Assembly (NCBI RefSeq): GCF_965118635.1 | Contig: NZ_CBCPHV010000007.1 | Span: 46,077 to 110,076, forward strand | DNA length: 64,000 nucleotides | Direction of reading: 5' to 3' | DNA from: Empedobacter brevis_A | GTDB lineage: Bacteria; Bacteroidota; Bacteroidia; Flavobacteriales; Weeksellaceae | Part shown: positions 26,500-35,531 of the stretch, piece after piece | How the letters are laid out: every line of letters starts with the position of its first letter | Numbering within the stretch: the stretch's first letter is position 1 | The notes under the pieces: generated by a model | What the model was told of the DNA's origin: nothing | The model's input: only the letters and a program-made list of their open reading frames with translations | The model's database searches: none | Made by a program: the position numbers and the translations under genes

Positions 26500-27490
26500 T
26501 CATAAAAAACTATTGGTTTTACGCTTTTCAGCTTTGGGCGATGTTACAATGATTGCGCCTGTGTTGCAGGAATTCATTGAACAAAATCCCAATGTAGAAG
26601 TATATGTTGCTTCGCGTCCTTTTATGGGAAATATTTTCAAAGAATTTCCTCAAATAAAATTTATTTCGGTTGATTTCAACAAAGATTACAACACCTTTTT
26701 TAGCTTATTCAAATTATATAAGGAATTAAAAAAATATAATTTTGATTATGTTGCAGATCTACATAATGTTATCCGATCAAAAGTTATCACAACTTTATTC
26801 AAATTAAGCGGAACGAAAACAGCAACTTTAGATAAAGGAAGAGCTGAAAAGAAAGCATTGGTTAATCAACAAAATCGTGTTTTTAAGCAATTGAAATTAA
26901 CTACTGAACGCTATGCTGATGTTTTGCGCGAACTTGGTTTTAAAATTCATTTAAAACATAAAATAGAGCCAAAAACTTGTAAAGAACCGAAATCAATCGG
27001 GATTGCTCCTTATGCAGCATTTACAAGTAAAATGTATCCAATCGAAAAAATGAAAATCGTAGCTAAAAAATTAGCCGAAAATGGTTACAAAGTTTATTTA
27101 TTTGGTGGAGGAAAAGTTGAAATTGATGAATTAAAAACATGGGAAAATTTTAATCCGAATATTAAATCTTTAGCTGGAACAATTTCTTTTCAAGAAGAAT
27201 TACAAGTTATCTCTAAATTAGAAGCGATGATTTCTATGGATAGCGCAAATATGCATTTGGCTTCGTTAATGGGAACGCGAACTATTTCTATTTGGGGCGG
27301 AACACATCCTTTTGCTGGTTTTTTGGGTTATGGACAATCAATGGATGATGTGATACAAGACGAAACGATGAAAATTCGTCCTACTTCTATCTTCGGGAAA
27401 GATCCGAAAGGTTTTGAGAATTATGATTATTTTCAAAATCTAAGTGCAGAAGATGTTTATCAACAAATCGTCAATAAACTAAAAAAATAG
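26486..27490 (+). CDS. Glycosyltransferase family 9 (heptosyltransferase-like)
   Basis: A 334-residue GT-B enzyme of the ADP-heptose:LPS heptosyltransferase family. Family motifs are VLRFSALGDVTMIAPVL at 11-27, a central YAAFTSKMYPIEKM that resembles the family's catalytic-linker region, and the donor-binding SMDSANMHLASLMG followed by SIWGGTHP. It would act on LPS core or another envelope glycan at the inner face of the membrane. It starts inside the antiporter gene, so the two are co-transcribed. The donor in Bacteroidota is not necessarily heptose. Confidence 0.9.
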   Translation: MEKNNHKKLLVLRFSALGDVTMIAPVLQEFIEQNPNVEVYVASRPFMGNIFKEFPQIKFISVDFNKDYNTFFSLFKLYKELKKYNFDYVADLHNVIRSKVITTLFKLSGTKTATLDKGRAEKKALVNQQNRVFKQLKLTTERYADVLRELGFKIHLKHKIEPKTCKEPKSIGIAPYAAFTSKMYPIEKMKIVAKKLAENGYKVYLFGGGKVEIDELKTWENFNPNIKSLAGTISFQEELQVISKLEAMISMDSANMHLASLMGTRTISIWGGTHPFAGFLGYGQSMDDVIQDETMKIRPTSIFGKDPKGFENYDYFQNLSAEDVYQQIVNKLKK

Positions 27491-27497
27491 AATAAAA

Positions 27498-27528
27498 AAA
27501 TCCGATTAAGTAAAACTTAATCGGATTT
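27498..27528 (+). terminator. Bidirectional terminator
   Basis: AAATCCGATTAAGT pairs perfectly with ACTTAATCGGATTT around AAA. It lies between the convergent GT9 and LysE genes, with A-rich and T-rich flanks. Confidence 0.88.
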
Positions 27529-27533
27529 ATATT

Positions 27534-28217
27534 TTAATGAGTTTGTTCTTGATTTATCAATTGACTTTCTATCTTTTGATCTATTTCTTTAAAGAACCCA
27601 AAACCTTTTAGAATAATGACTAATCCAAAGATTAGAAGACAAATCCCTACTCCTTTTCGTACAAGAAATACTTTTTGATCTGTAAAGCGTTTTTGAAGTT
27701 TTCCAGCTAAAAATATTTTACCTAAATCTATCGCAAAATATGTTGTGAGCACAACGCTCATATAAAGCATAAAATCACTTGGTTTAGGATATTGAATCAT
27801 AATTGAAGAAACTATCACAAACCAAAAAACAATTACGCCTATATTCATCAAATTCATGATAAATCCGTTGATGAATGTTCTTAAGTAATTGTTACTGACA
27901 AATCCTGCTTCGCTTTCTATATGTAACTTTGGCTTAGAGAAATACATAAAAATCCCATAAATCAAGACAAAGAATCCTGCAATAATATAAATACGATAAA
28001 AATTAGGATGATTTGTTACATAGTCCGTAAAATCTTTACTTCCATAGTAAGCTGCTGCAATGCATAAAATATCTGCTGCTATAACTCCTAAATCTAATAC
28101 TACAGCTGTTTTCCAACTTCTACGTAGACTTGTCTCTATTAGTAAAAAAAATACAGGTCCAATAAGAATTGTACTTAACAAAAAACCTATTAGTATGGCC
28201 GAAAATATTATTTCCAT
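27534..28217 (-). CDS. LysE family transporter
   Basis: A 227-residue inner-membrane protein with six hydrophobic segments. It starts FSAILIGFLLSTILIGPVFFLLIETSLRRSWK, the LysE/RhtB N-terminal helix with the conserved G-P-V/G pattern, followed by DLGVIAADILCI. Family members export amino acids such as lysine, arginine or threonine; the substrate here is not predictable. It lies 41 bases downstream of rnr on the same strand and may be co-transcribed with it. Confidence 0.88.
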   Translation of the reverse strand: MEIIFSAILIGFLLSTILIGPVFFLLIETSLRRSWKTAVVLDLGVIAADILCIAAAYYGSKDFTDYVTNHPNFYRIYIIAGFFVLIYGIFMYFSKPKLHIESEAGFVSNNYLRTFINGFIMNLMNIGVIVFWFVIVSSIMIQYPKPSDFMLYMSVVLTTYFAIDLGKIFLAGKLQKRFTDQKVFLVRKGVGICLLIFGLVIILKGFGFFKEIDQKIESQLINQEQTH

Positions 28218-28258
28218 AACTTAATTAAGGTCTGCAAGATAAGTTTAAATTATGAAAT

Positions 28259-30418
28259 TTAAGCATCAACTAATTCAAAATCTAATTGCTTCTTGATTAA
28301 ATCAGCATTTAAAACTTTGATTTTAACGGGACTTCCTAATTGATATTTAACACGTGTACGTTTTCCAACTAAAGCATGATTTTTTTCGTCAAATACAAAA
28401 TGATCGCTTTTCATCGCACGAGAACGAATTAAACCTTCGCAACGCGTTTCTGGAATTTCAACAAAAATTCCATAATCTTGTACGCCTGTAATAAAAGCTT
28501 CGAACGTTTGTCCAACAAATTGCTCCATGTATTTTACTTGCATGTATTTAATCGATTCACGTTCAGCTTCTGCAGCAATTTTTTCTCGAGATGAACAATG
28601 TTTTGCTTTATCCTCATAAACTGCAGCTGCAGGAGATTTTTTACCATCTAAATAATCTTGTAACAAACGATGAGCAATCATATCTGGATAACGACGAATT
28701 GGCGATGTAAAATGTGTATAATAACCAAATGCCAAACCATAATGTCCGATATTTTCTGTTGTATACTTTGCTTTCGCCATTGTTCGCATAGCTAAGGTTT
28801 CAACCATATTTTCTTCTGGTTTTCCTTTTACTTCTGCTAACAATTTGTTCATAGAATTAATCGTTGTTTTACGATCTCCTATTTCTAATTCGTAACCAAA
28901 TTGACGAATAAAATTCTTAAGATCTAATAATTTATCTGGATTTGGATCATCGTGAACACGATAAATGTAAGTATTCGCATTCTCTTTTCCATGCTTATCT
29001 AAACTGATGAATTCTGAAACTTTTCGGTTACATAATAACATGAATTCTTCAATCAATTTATTCGAATCTTTCGAAATTTTGAAGAAAATACCTTGTGGAT
29101 TATGTTCTTGATCTAAATCGAATTTTACTTCGACTTTATCAAAATCAACAGCTCCATATTTCATACGTTTTCCACGCATTGTTTTCGCTAAACGGTCTAA
29201 AGTTAGAATTTCATCCTTGAAATCTCCATCTTTTCCTTCTATAATTTCTTGTGCTTCTTCGTATGTAAAACGTCTGTCAGAATGTGTTACAGTTCTACCA
29301 AACCATGTTTTTACAATCTTGGCATTATCATCCATTTCAAATACACCAGAAAATGTATATTTATCTTCGTTTGGACGTAAAGAACAAGCTACATTCGACA
29401 ATACTTCTGGTAACATTGGTACTACTCTATCTACTAAATAAACAGAAGTTGCACGTTTGTAAGCTTCTTGTTCAATTAACGAACCTGGACGAACATAGTG
29501 CGTAACATCAGCAATGTGAACACCTATTTCCCAGTTTCCATTTTCTAATTTTCTGATTGATAATGCATCATCAAAATCTTTCGCATCTTTCGGATCGATT
29601 GTAAATGTTGTCACATTTCGCATATCTTTACGGCGAGCTGCTTCTGCTTCATCTATCGATGTATCTAATTGATTTGCCTCTTCTTCAACTTCATCTGGAA
29701 ATTGAGCTGGTAAATCATATTCCAACAAAATTGCATGAATTTCAACATCTGTATCATCTGGGCTACCCAAAACTTGAGTAACTTCTCCAAATGGAGAATT
29801 GGATCCTTCTGGCCAATTTGTTAATCGAACGACAACTTTTTCACCAGATTGAGCATTATTTATTTTTTCTTTTGGAATAAAGAAATCGTGATTACCATTT
29901 TGCATCGCTACAAAACCAAAATTTCCGTTTTTTCCTAATTCGAAAATCCCAGTAAATTCAGTTTTATTACGTTCGATGATTTCTACAATTTCTCCTTCTG
30001 CTCTTGATTGATTTGCATGTTTTCTTGGATAAACATATACACGAACAGTATCGCCCATTAAAGAATTTCGTGTTTTTCCTTTTTTTACAAAAACATCTTG
30101 CTCTAAACCATCAATCATGATATAAGCACTTCCTGAAGATGTTAAATCTGCAATACCAACCATATAATCATTGGTTGCATTGATTTTATATTTTCCTCTT
30201 TCTACTTCGGAAATCTTTTTATCAGCTAGTAAAACATTCAAATTCTTAATCAATAATTCTGTATCAATTCGATTTGTTAAGTTTAAAGCTGCTGCTATTT
30301 GTTTATAATTTAAAGGCTTATTTGGATTTTGAAATAAAACTTCGATGATAGACTTCGTAAACTTTGTTATGTTTTTGTCTTTTTTCGCCTTTGTATTTTT
30401 AAAATTTCTTCTTGGCAT
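28259..30418 (-). CDS. rnr: Ribonuclease R
   Basis: A 719-residue processive 3'-5' exoribonuclease that degrades structured RNA. Domains in order: N-terminal winged helix (about 20-80), two cold-shock/OB domains (about 80-235), the RNB catalytic domain starting with TIDPKDAKDFDDALS near 273-287 (metal-binding aspartates), the HFTSPIRRYPDMIAHRLL block near 575-592, and a C-terminal S1 domain (QDYGIFVEIPETRCEGLI). The family's usual basic tail is short. The mRNA leader is about 130 bases and holds a strong inverted repeat. Confidence 0.95.
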   Translation of the reverse strand: MPRRNFKNTKAKKDKNITKFTKSIIEVLFQNPNKPLNYKQIAAALNLTNRIDTELLIKNLNVLLADKKISEVERGKYKINATNDYMVGIADLTSSGSAYIMIDGLEQDVFVKKGKTRNSLMGDTVRVYVYPRKHANQSRAEGEIVEIIERNKTEFTGIFELGKNGNFGFVAMQNGNHDFFIPKEKINNAQSGEKVVVRLTNWPEGSNSPFGEVTQVLGSPDDTDVEIHAILLEYDLPAQFPDEVEEEANQLDTSIDEAEAARRKDMRNVTTFTIDPKDAKDFDDALSIRKLENGNWEIGVHIADVTHYVRPGSLIEQEAYKRATSVYLVDRVVPMLPEVLSNVACSLRPNEDKYTFSGVFEMDDNAKIVKTWFGRTVTHSDRRFTYEEAQEIIEGKDGDFKDEILTLDRLAKTMRGKRMKYGAVDFDKVEVKFDLDQEHNPQGIFFKISKDSNKLIEEFMLLCNRKVSEFISLDKHGKENANTYIYRVHDDPNPDKLLDLKNFIRQFGYELEIGDRKTTINSMNKLLAEVKGKPEENMVETLAMRTMAKAKYTTENIGHYGLAFGYYTHFTSPIRRYPDMIAHRLLQDYLDGKKSPAAAVYEDKAKHCSSREKIAAEAERESIKYMQVKYMEQFVGQTFEAFITGVQDYGIFVEIPETRCEGLIRSRAMKSDHFVFDEKNHALVGKRTRVKYQLGSPVKIKVLNADLIKKQLDFELVDA

Positions 30419-30481
30419 AATTTTTTTTCTGTAAAATCTCTTTTTTTATTTTTGAGATTTATTATAAATAGTTAATAAATA

Positions 30482-30537
30482 AACATCTTATTTTATTGAT
30501 TTTAAATTATATAATCAATAATTATTGATAAGATGTT
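30482..30537 (-). promoter_or_regulatory. Long hairpin in the 5' leader of rnr
   Basis: AACATCTTAT (30482-30491) pairs with ATAAGATGTT (30528-30537), and inside it TATTGATT (30494-30501) pairs with AATCAATA (30513-30520). The arms are separated by an asymmetric internal loop. It lies between the predicted rnr promoter and the start codon, so it would be in the mRNA. Confidence 0.55.
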
Positions 30538-30557
30538 AATAAACAACATAACCACTG

Positions 30558-30590
30558 CAAAGGTAATATATCCTTTTTCTAAAATAACAA
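30558..30590 (-). promoter_or_regulatory. Promoter of rnr
   Basis: On the minus strand TTG (30588-30590), 22 bases, then TACCTTTG (30558-30565), a full match to the flavobacterial -33/-7 pattern. Transcription would begin near 30551, giving a leader of about 130 bases. Confidence 0.6.
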
Positions 30591-30674
30591 TTTACAGCCA
30601 ATTCTATGTTACGGAAAGGATAAGATTACTTGTAACGTTTTGAGTTATTGCGAAAATTAAGCCAAAAAATTGAT

Positions 30675-30682
30675 TACTTTTG
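30675..30682 (+). promoter_or_regulatory. Promoter -7 element of the GT25 gene
   Basis: TACTTTTG matches TAnnTTTG and ends 17 bases before the ATG. A TTG at 30648-30650 is 24 bases upstream, one base beyond the usual spacing. Confidence 0.5.
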
Positions 30683-30699
30683 AAATTATAATATTTTGA

Positions 30700-31497
30700 A
30701 TGAAAAATTTACCTCTATATCAAACTTATTTGATTAATCTAGATCGTGCAACTAAACGGTTAAAATTAATGGAGAATGAGTTCAATAAATGTGAAATTTC
30801 TTATGAAAGAATTTCTGCTGTAGATGCCAAAACACTTGATTCTTCTACTTATAAAATAAAGAATAAATATGATCGTGATTTAGTTCCAGGAGAAATTGGT
30901 TGTTATTTGAGTCATGTTAAAACTTTAGAAACCTTTTTAGCTTCAGAAAATGAGTTTGCAGTTATTATAGAAGATGATGCAATCTTAGCAGAAGATTTTA
31001 AATCTGCGGTTGAACATACACTTTCTATATATGATAAACTTTCAAAAAAAGAGAAATGGGATGTTTTAAAATTATTTAACGGAAAAAGAAAGCATATAAA
31101 AGTTGCAGATGTTGATGATAAATATATTATTGCAGCTTGCGGAACAAGTATACCAATTACAACAATTGCAGCTATTTGGACAAAAGAAGCAGCAAAGAAA
31201 TTTTTGAATAAAATAAAAACTCCACTTCCTACTATTCAACGTCCTATTGATTGTGAGCTACAACATGCTTGGGAATTTAATTTAAGAATTTATAATCTTC
31301 TTCCTTCTATTGTAAAATCAGCTCCTGTAGAAACTCAAATTCAAATTAATGATAACTTGAGAAAGTCTAAACTTGCAAGACAAATTCAATATGAATTGAA
31401 CAGATTATTTCCGAAATATTTCTATTATATCAATCATCATGGTTTCAAAAAATTCTATGATAGTTTTATTGCAAAGAAAAATAAGCGAATATCTTAA
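30700..31497 (+). CDS. Glycosyltransferase family 25 (LPS biosynthesis type)
   Basis: A 265-residue enzyme of the LgtB/LpsA family, usually galactosyltransferases acting on lipooligosaccharide. TYLINLDRATKRL near 9-21, GEIGCYLSH near 64-72 and the metal-binding AVIIEDDAIL near 87-96 are the family signatures. It stands alone with its own promoter, between divergent rnr and convergent asnA. The C-terminus is basic (KKNKRIS), perhaps for membrane association. The sugar specificity is unknown. Confidence 0.9.
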   Translation: MKNLPLYQTYLINLDRATKRLKLMENEFNKCEISYERISAVDAKTLDSSTYKIKNKYDRDLVPGEIGCYLSHVKTLETFLASENEFAVIIEDDAILAEDFKSAVEHTLSIYDKLSKKEKWDVLKLFNGKRKHIKVADVDDKYIIAACGTSIPITTIAAIWTKEAAKKFLNKIKTPLPTIQRPIDCELQHAWEFNLRIYNLLPSIVKSAPVETQIQINDNLRKSKLARQIQYELNRLFPKYFYYINHHGFKKFYDSFIAKKNKRIS

Positions 31498-31590
31498 TTA
31501 ACAATTTAAAATTATTTTAAAACTCTTTATTACAACAAATTAACACAAACAATAAACAGTTATAAACATTGTTAATTTCGTATAAAAACA

Positions 31591-31627
31591 AAAAAAAGCA
31601 GCTTCAACATTTTGAAACTGCTTTTTT
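31591..31627 (-). terminator. Intrinsic terminator of asnA (probably bidirectional)
   Basis: A6-GCAGCTTCAA pairs with TTGAAACTGC-T6 around a 4-base loop, with one mismatched pair. It lies just after the asnA stop on the minus strand; the flanking A and T tracts would also let it end the convergent GT25 transcript. Confidence 0.85.
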
Positions 31628-31631
31628 AAAA

Positions 31632-32636
31632 TTATAATAATTCAATACTTTCTTCTTTCAATTTTTCTTTTACTTTCTGATCCCAAATACTTGCTTGTAC
31701 TTCTCCAATATGTTTCGATTTTAGCATAAACATGCACATACGAGATTGTCCAATTCCTCCTCCTATAGATTCTGTTAATTGATCTTCTAATAACATAGAA
31801 TGGAAAAGTAAGTTTTTACGATCTGTATAATCTCTTAATTCTAATTGTTTTAGCAACGCTTTTTTATCCACACGAATTCCCATAGACGACAACTCAAATG
31901 CTGATTCTAAAACAGGATTCCAAACCAAGATATCTCCGTTCAAACCTTTATAACCTGCTCCATTTTCTGTACTCCAATCATCATAATCGGCAGCACGAGA
32001 ATCATGAAATTCACCATTACTCAACTCTCCACCAATTCCGTATACGAAAACAGCTCCGAATTCTTTACAAATTGCATTCTCTCTTTCTTTAGGCGAAAAT
32101 GTAGGATATTTTTGTAACAAATCTTCTGAAGAAATAAATGTAATATCTTGTGGTAAAATAGCTTTTAATTGAGGATATTTGGCTTCGACGTTTAATTCTG
32201 TTTGTCTAATAACTTCATAAATAGATTTCACCGTTTCGAAAAGATAATCTAATTTACGATCTTGTGGTAAAATTACTTTTTCCCAATCCCACTGATCCAC
32301 ATAAATAGAATGAATAGGCGAATAATCTTCGTCTGGACGCAAAGCACGCATATCTGTAATAATCCCTTCTCCAGGTTCTATTTCTAACTCTTTCAAACGA
32401 ACTCGCTTCCATTTTGCTAAAGAATGTACAACAACAGCATTTTTATCATTCAAAGATTTAATCGGGAATTGTACTGGTCTTTCGATACTATTTAAGTCAT
32501 CGTTAATTCCAGTTCCGTCTAAAACAACTAATGGTCCCGATACAGGAATAACATTTAATTCTTTCTGTAATCTTTTAGAGAATTCTTCTTTTACAAAAGA
32601 TATTGCTTGTTCTCTAAGTAATAATGCTCTGCTCAT
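31632..32636 (-). CDS. asnA: Aspartate--ammonia ligase (asparagine synthetase A)
   Basis: A 334-residue ATP-dependent enzyme making asparagine from aspartate and ammonia, with a class II aminoacyl-tRNA synthetase fold. Recognisable blocks are VSGPLVVLDGTGINDDLN near 33-50, MRALRPDEDYSPIHSIYVDQWDWE near 97-120, and the C-terminal GGGIGQSRMCMFML, the motif 3-like ATP site. Length matches the family (about 330). Single gene with its own terminator. Confidence 0.96.
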   Translation of the reverse strand: MSRALLLREQAISFVKEEFSKRLQKELNVIPVSGPLVVLDGTGINDDLNSIERPVQFPIKSLNDKNAVVVHSLAKWKRVRLKELEIEPGEGIITDMRALRPDEDYSPIHSIYVDQWDWEKVILPQDRKLDYLFETVKSIYEVIRQTELNVEAKYPQLKAILPQDITFISSEDLLQKYPTFSPKERENAICKEFGAVFVYGIGGELSNGEFHDSRAADYDDWSTENGAGYKGLNGDILVWNPVLESAFELSSMGIRVDKKALLKQLELRDYTDRKNLLFHSMLLEDQLTESIGGGIGQSRMCMFMLKSKHIGEVQASIWDQKVKEKLKEESIELL

Positions 32637-32812
32637 TCTTTTAATCTTTAATGATTTTCTATAATTAATTTCTGATGTAAAAGTAGAATAAGTAAAATAT
32701 TAAAGTTTTATATTTACTTAAATTGATTTAAAACTATTTAAATTAAAACTAAAAACATAACTTATAATTAAAGATTTAAACTTATATAACATTTAAAGTT
32801 TAAAATTTAAAT

Positions 32813-32847
32813 AAAAAAATCTGTCAACTCTTACGAATTGACAGATT
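32813..32847 (-). terminator. Intrinsic terminator of rpiB
   Basis: AATCTGTCAA and TTGACAGATT pair perfectly around a 10-base loop. On the minus strand the stem is followed by a T run (A run at 32813-32819 on plus). It lies 24 bases after the rpiB stop. Confidence 0.85.
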
Positions 32848-32871
32848 AGATATTGTTTATTTATAATATGA

Positions 32872-33312
32872 TTATCCTTTATAAGAACAAGCAATTTTAT
32901 CTACACGACCTTGGTGACGACCACCTTCAAATTCTGTAGCTAAAAAAGTATTCACAATTTCTTCTGCATATTCATATGCAATAAATCGTGCAGGCAAAGT
33001 CAGTACATTTGCATTGTTGTGTTGTCTAGATAAACGAGCGATATCTGTCATCCAGCATAAAGCAGCACGAATTCCTTGGTGTTTATTCGCAGTCATTGTT
33101 ACGCCTTGTGCGCTTCCACAAATCAAGATTCCGAAATCTGCTTTTCCATCTTCTACAGCTTGTGCAGTTGGATGTGCAAAATCAGGGTAATCAACACTTG
33201 TTGTTGAGAACGTACCAAAATCCTCAACTTCAAATCCTTGACTTGTTAAAAAGGGTACTAATTTCTCCTTATATTCGAACCCAGCATGGTCCGCTCCGAT
33301 TGCAATTTTCAT
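32872..33312 (-). CDS. rpiB: Ribose-5-phosphate isomerase B
   Basis: A 146-residue isomerase interconverting ribose 5-phosphate and ribulose 5-phosphate in the pentose phosphate pathway. IGADHAGFEYKEKL at 5-18 gives the phosphate-binding Asp-His. Cys65 in ILICGSAQGVTMTANK is the catalytic base of the RpiB type, and RAALCWMTDIARLSRQHNNANVLTLPAR completes the family signature. Length is normal. Single gene, divergent from pgk across a long A+T-rich spacer. Confidence 0.95.
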   Translation of the reverse strand: MKIAIGADHAGFEYKEKLVPFLTSQGFEVEDFGTFSTTSVDYPDFAHPTAQAVEDGKADFGILICGSAQGVTMTANKHQGIRAALCWMTDIARLSRQHNNANVLTLPARFIAYEYAEEIVNTFLATEFEGGRHQGRVDKIACSYKG

Positions 33313-33853
33313 TTAATTAACAGGTGTTTTTGTTGTTTTTGTTTAAATAATTGTAAATCAAATGTTAAGTAAAAGTAACAAGTTGTTAAAAGATGATTGA
33401 ATAAAACTAATAACTTTTTGGATCTAAAATTTGGAAATCTGAATACAAATTTCAATTAGAAATAAATCAATACAAGTCAAGTAAAAGTTTTCATTTTGGC
33501 ACAAAAGATTTTCACACCGTTATGAATAGTTTTCACAAAACTTCTTTTTAACAAAAGTTGTTTATCAACTAAAATGATAAATTGTTGATAGAATATCTAA
33601 CTCTTTCATTACAAAACAAAATTACAAATAATAGCTTGTTAATTGCTATTAAATAAAATTTATCATAGTTTAGTTATCCACATATTAACAGTGCTAATAA
33701 TAATAACATTTTTTTCTTTTTTTAAAATTTAAAAATCTATTAATCTATTCTAATTATTATGAATTGTTAATAGTTGAAAATTGTGTTCATTCATTTTAAG
33801 CTAGAAAATGAAACTTTGTTTACTTTTGTGTAGTTCAAAATTTCAAACAAACT
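33313..33853. other. 541-base A+T-rich spacer with a DnaA-box match
   Basis: No coding potential was seen. It holds a perfect DnaA box TTATCCACA at 33674-33682, two one-mismatch versions (ATTTTCACA and GTTTTCACA) between about 33508 and 33538, a short dyad (GTTTATCAAC / GTTGATAG region, 33569-33590), and the pgk promoter element at 33821. The length is unusual for this compact chromosome. Confidence 0.5.
33821..33828 (+). promoter_or_regulatory. Promoter -7 element of pgk
   Basis: TACTTTTG matches TAnnTTTG, 25 bases upstream of the pgk ATG. No TTG at the expected -33 distance. Confidence 0.5.
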
Positions 33854-35044
33854 ATGAAAACAATCAACGACTTCAATTTCGAAAATAAAAAAGCATTGAT
33901 TCGTGTAGACTTCAATGTTCCACAAGACGAAAATCTAAATGTTACTGATGACACTCGAATTAGAGCTGCTAAACCAACAATTGATAAAATATTAAAAGAT
34001 GGTGGTTCGGTTGTCTTAATGAGTCATTTGGGACGTCCTAAAGGAGAATTCAATGATAAATATTCATTAAAACATATTGCATCAAAAGTTTCTGAAATTC
34101 TTGGCGTTGATGTAATCGTTGCAAATGATGTAATTGGTGATGACGCGAAACAAAAAGTAAATAATCTAAAACCAGGCCAAGTTTTATTATTAGAAAATGT
34201 TCGTTTTCACAAAGAAGAAGAAGCTGGTGATAAGAACTTTGCAAAAGAATTGGCTCAATTTGGAGATATTTATGTGAATGATGCTTTCGGAACAGCGCAC
34301 CGCGCTCATGCTTCTACGGCAATTATCGCAGAATTTTTCCCAGAAAACAAATGTTTCGGATTGTTAATGGAACAAGAATTAACAGCTATTAACAAAGTGT
34401 TAGCAGATGGTGAAAAGCCTGTAACAGCAGTACTTGGAGGTGCAAAAGTATCATCTAAAATTACTATTATCAACAATATTTTACCAGTTATTGATAACTT
34501 GATTATTGGTGGTGGAATGACTTACACATTTGTTAAAGCAAATGGTGGAAAAATTGGAAATTCATTAGTTGAAGACGATAAATTAGATTTAGCAAAAGAA
34601 ATTTTAGCTGAATGTGAAAAACACAATGTAAAAGTTTATTTACCAGTTGATAATGTAATCGCAGATAATTTTAGTAATGATGCAAATACACAAACAGTTC
34701 CTTCTAATCAAATTCCTGATGGATGGATGGGAATGGATGTTGGTGTAGAATCATCAAAAGTTTTTGGCGATGTAATCAACAATTCGAAAACAATTCTTTG
34801 GAATGGTCCTTTAGGTGTTTTTGAAATGCCAAATTTTGCTAAAGGAACTATTGCTTTAGGCGATGCAATTGCAGAAGCTACTGCAAACGGCGCTTTCTCA
34901 CTTGTTGGTGGTGGAGATTCTGTTGCATTCGTAAAACAATTTGGTTACGATAACAAAGTTAGCTACGTTTCTACAGGAGGTGGCGCAATGTTAGAATCTT
35001 TAGAAGGTAAAGAATTACCAGGAGTTGCAGCTATTTTAAATTAA
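33854..35044 (+). CDS. pgk: Phosphoglycerate kinase
   Basis: A 396-residue glycolytic enzyme transferring phosphate from 1,3-bisphosphoglycerate to ADP. The substrate-binding RVDFNVPQD near 17-25, SHLGRPKG near 59-66 and NDAFGTAHRAHAST, the hinge/nucleotide block AVLGGAKVSSK, and the C-terminal SLVGGGDSVAFV and VSTGGGAMLE are all intact. Length is typical. It is monocistronic, with a promoter and strong terminator of its own. Confidence 0.98.
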   Translation: MKTINDFNFENKKALIRVDFNVPQDENLNVTDDTRIRAAKPTIDKILKDGGSVVLMSHLGRPKGEFNDKYSLKHIASKVSEILGVDVIVANDVIGDDAKQKVNNLKPGQVLLLENVRFHKEEEAGDKNFAKELAQFGDIYVNDAFGTAHRAHASTAIIAEFFPENKCFGLLMEQELTAINKVLADGEKPVTAVLGGAKVSSKITIINNILPVIDNLIIGGGMTYTFVKANGGKIGNSLVEDDKLDLAKEILAECEKHNVKVYLPVDNVIADNFSNDANTQTVPSNQIPDGWMGMDVGVESSKVFGDVINNSKTILWNGPLGVFEMPNFAKGTIALGDAIAEATANGAFSLVGGGDSVAFVKQFGYDNKVSYVSTGGGAMLESLEGKELPGVAAILN

Positions 35045-35064
35045 GAAATACAATTATCAAATAG

Positions 35065-35093
35065 AAAAGCCGAGCATTTGCTCGGCTTTTTTT
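35065..35093 (+). terminator. Intrinsic terminator of pgk
   Basis: AAAAGCCGAGC pairs with GCTCGGCTTTT around ATTT and is followed by a T run; one of the few G+C-rich stems in the window. Confidence 0.93.
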
Positions 35094-35180
35094 ATGCATG
35101 ATTGAAATTATTCTGAATTCGGTTTTAGAATAATATCTTATCTAAAGATTCTTCGAAAAACTTAGAATCAAAAAGAAATA

Positions 35181-35470
35181 ATTGTTAATAGTAATCAACT
35201 GTTAATTAGTAAATTAACTTCTTTTCAACTGAGTTATAAAAAGAATGTTTATAGTTTAGATTTTTATTCAAAATGTTAATAGTAAACGATTATTAATTAA
35301 TGAATTAAAAAGTTATGAATAGACTTTATTAAAATTTGTGAATAACGATTGTTTTCTATTACAATAAGCTTATTTTATCTAAAATTGTTAATTATAAAAC
35401 ATTGGTAATTAATAAATTAAAAAGTAATTAAGATAGTTTATAAAAAATTGTTGAAATAGAAATTTCCCTA
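35181..35470. repeat. Three imperfect A+T-rich direct repeats
   Basis: Units starting at 35181, 35272 and 35384 (spacing 91 and 112 bases) share an opening (A)TTGTTAATAnTAA, then TTAATTArTrAATTAA about 15 bases later, and a further A+T-rich tail containing TTTATA/GTTATA. Similarity is partial and was aligned by eye. The second unit contains TGTGAATAA (35337-35345), the complement of a DnaA-box variant. The rest of the 487-base gap between pgk and the ABC gene (35045-35531) shows no coding potential. Confidence 0.4.
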
Positions 35471-35531
35471 CAATTAGCCATCTTATTCATAGAAAAGATG
35501 CTTACATTCGTAATGATTTAATAATCAATCT

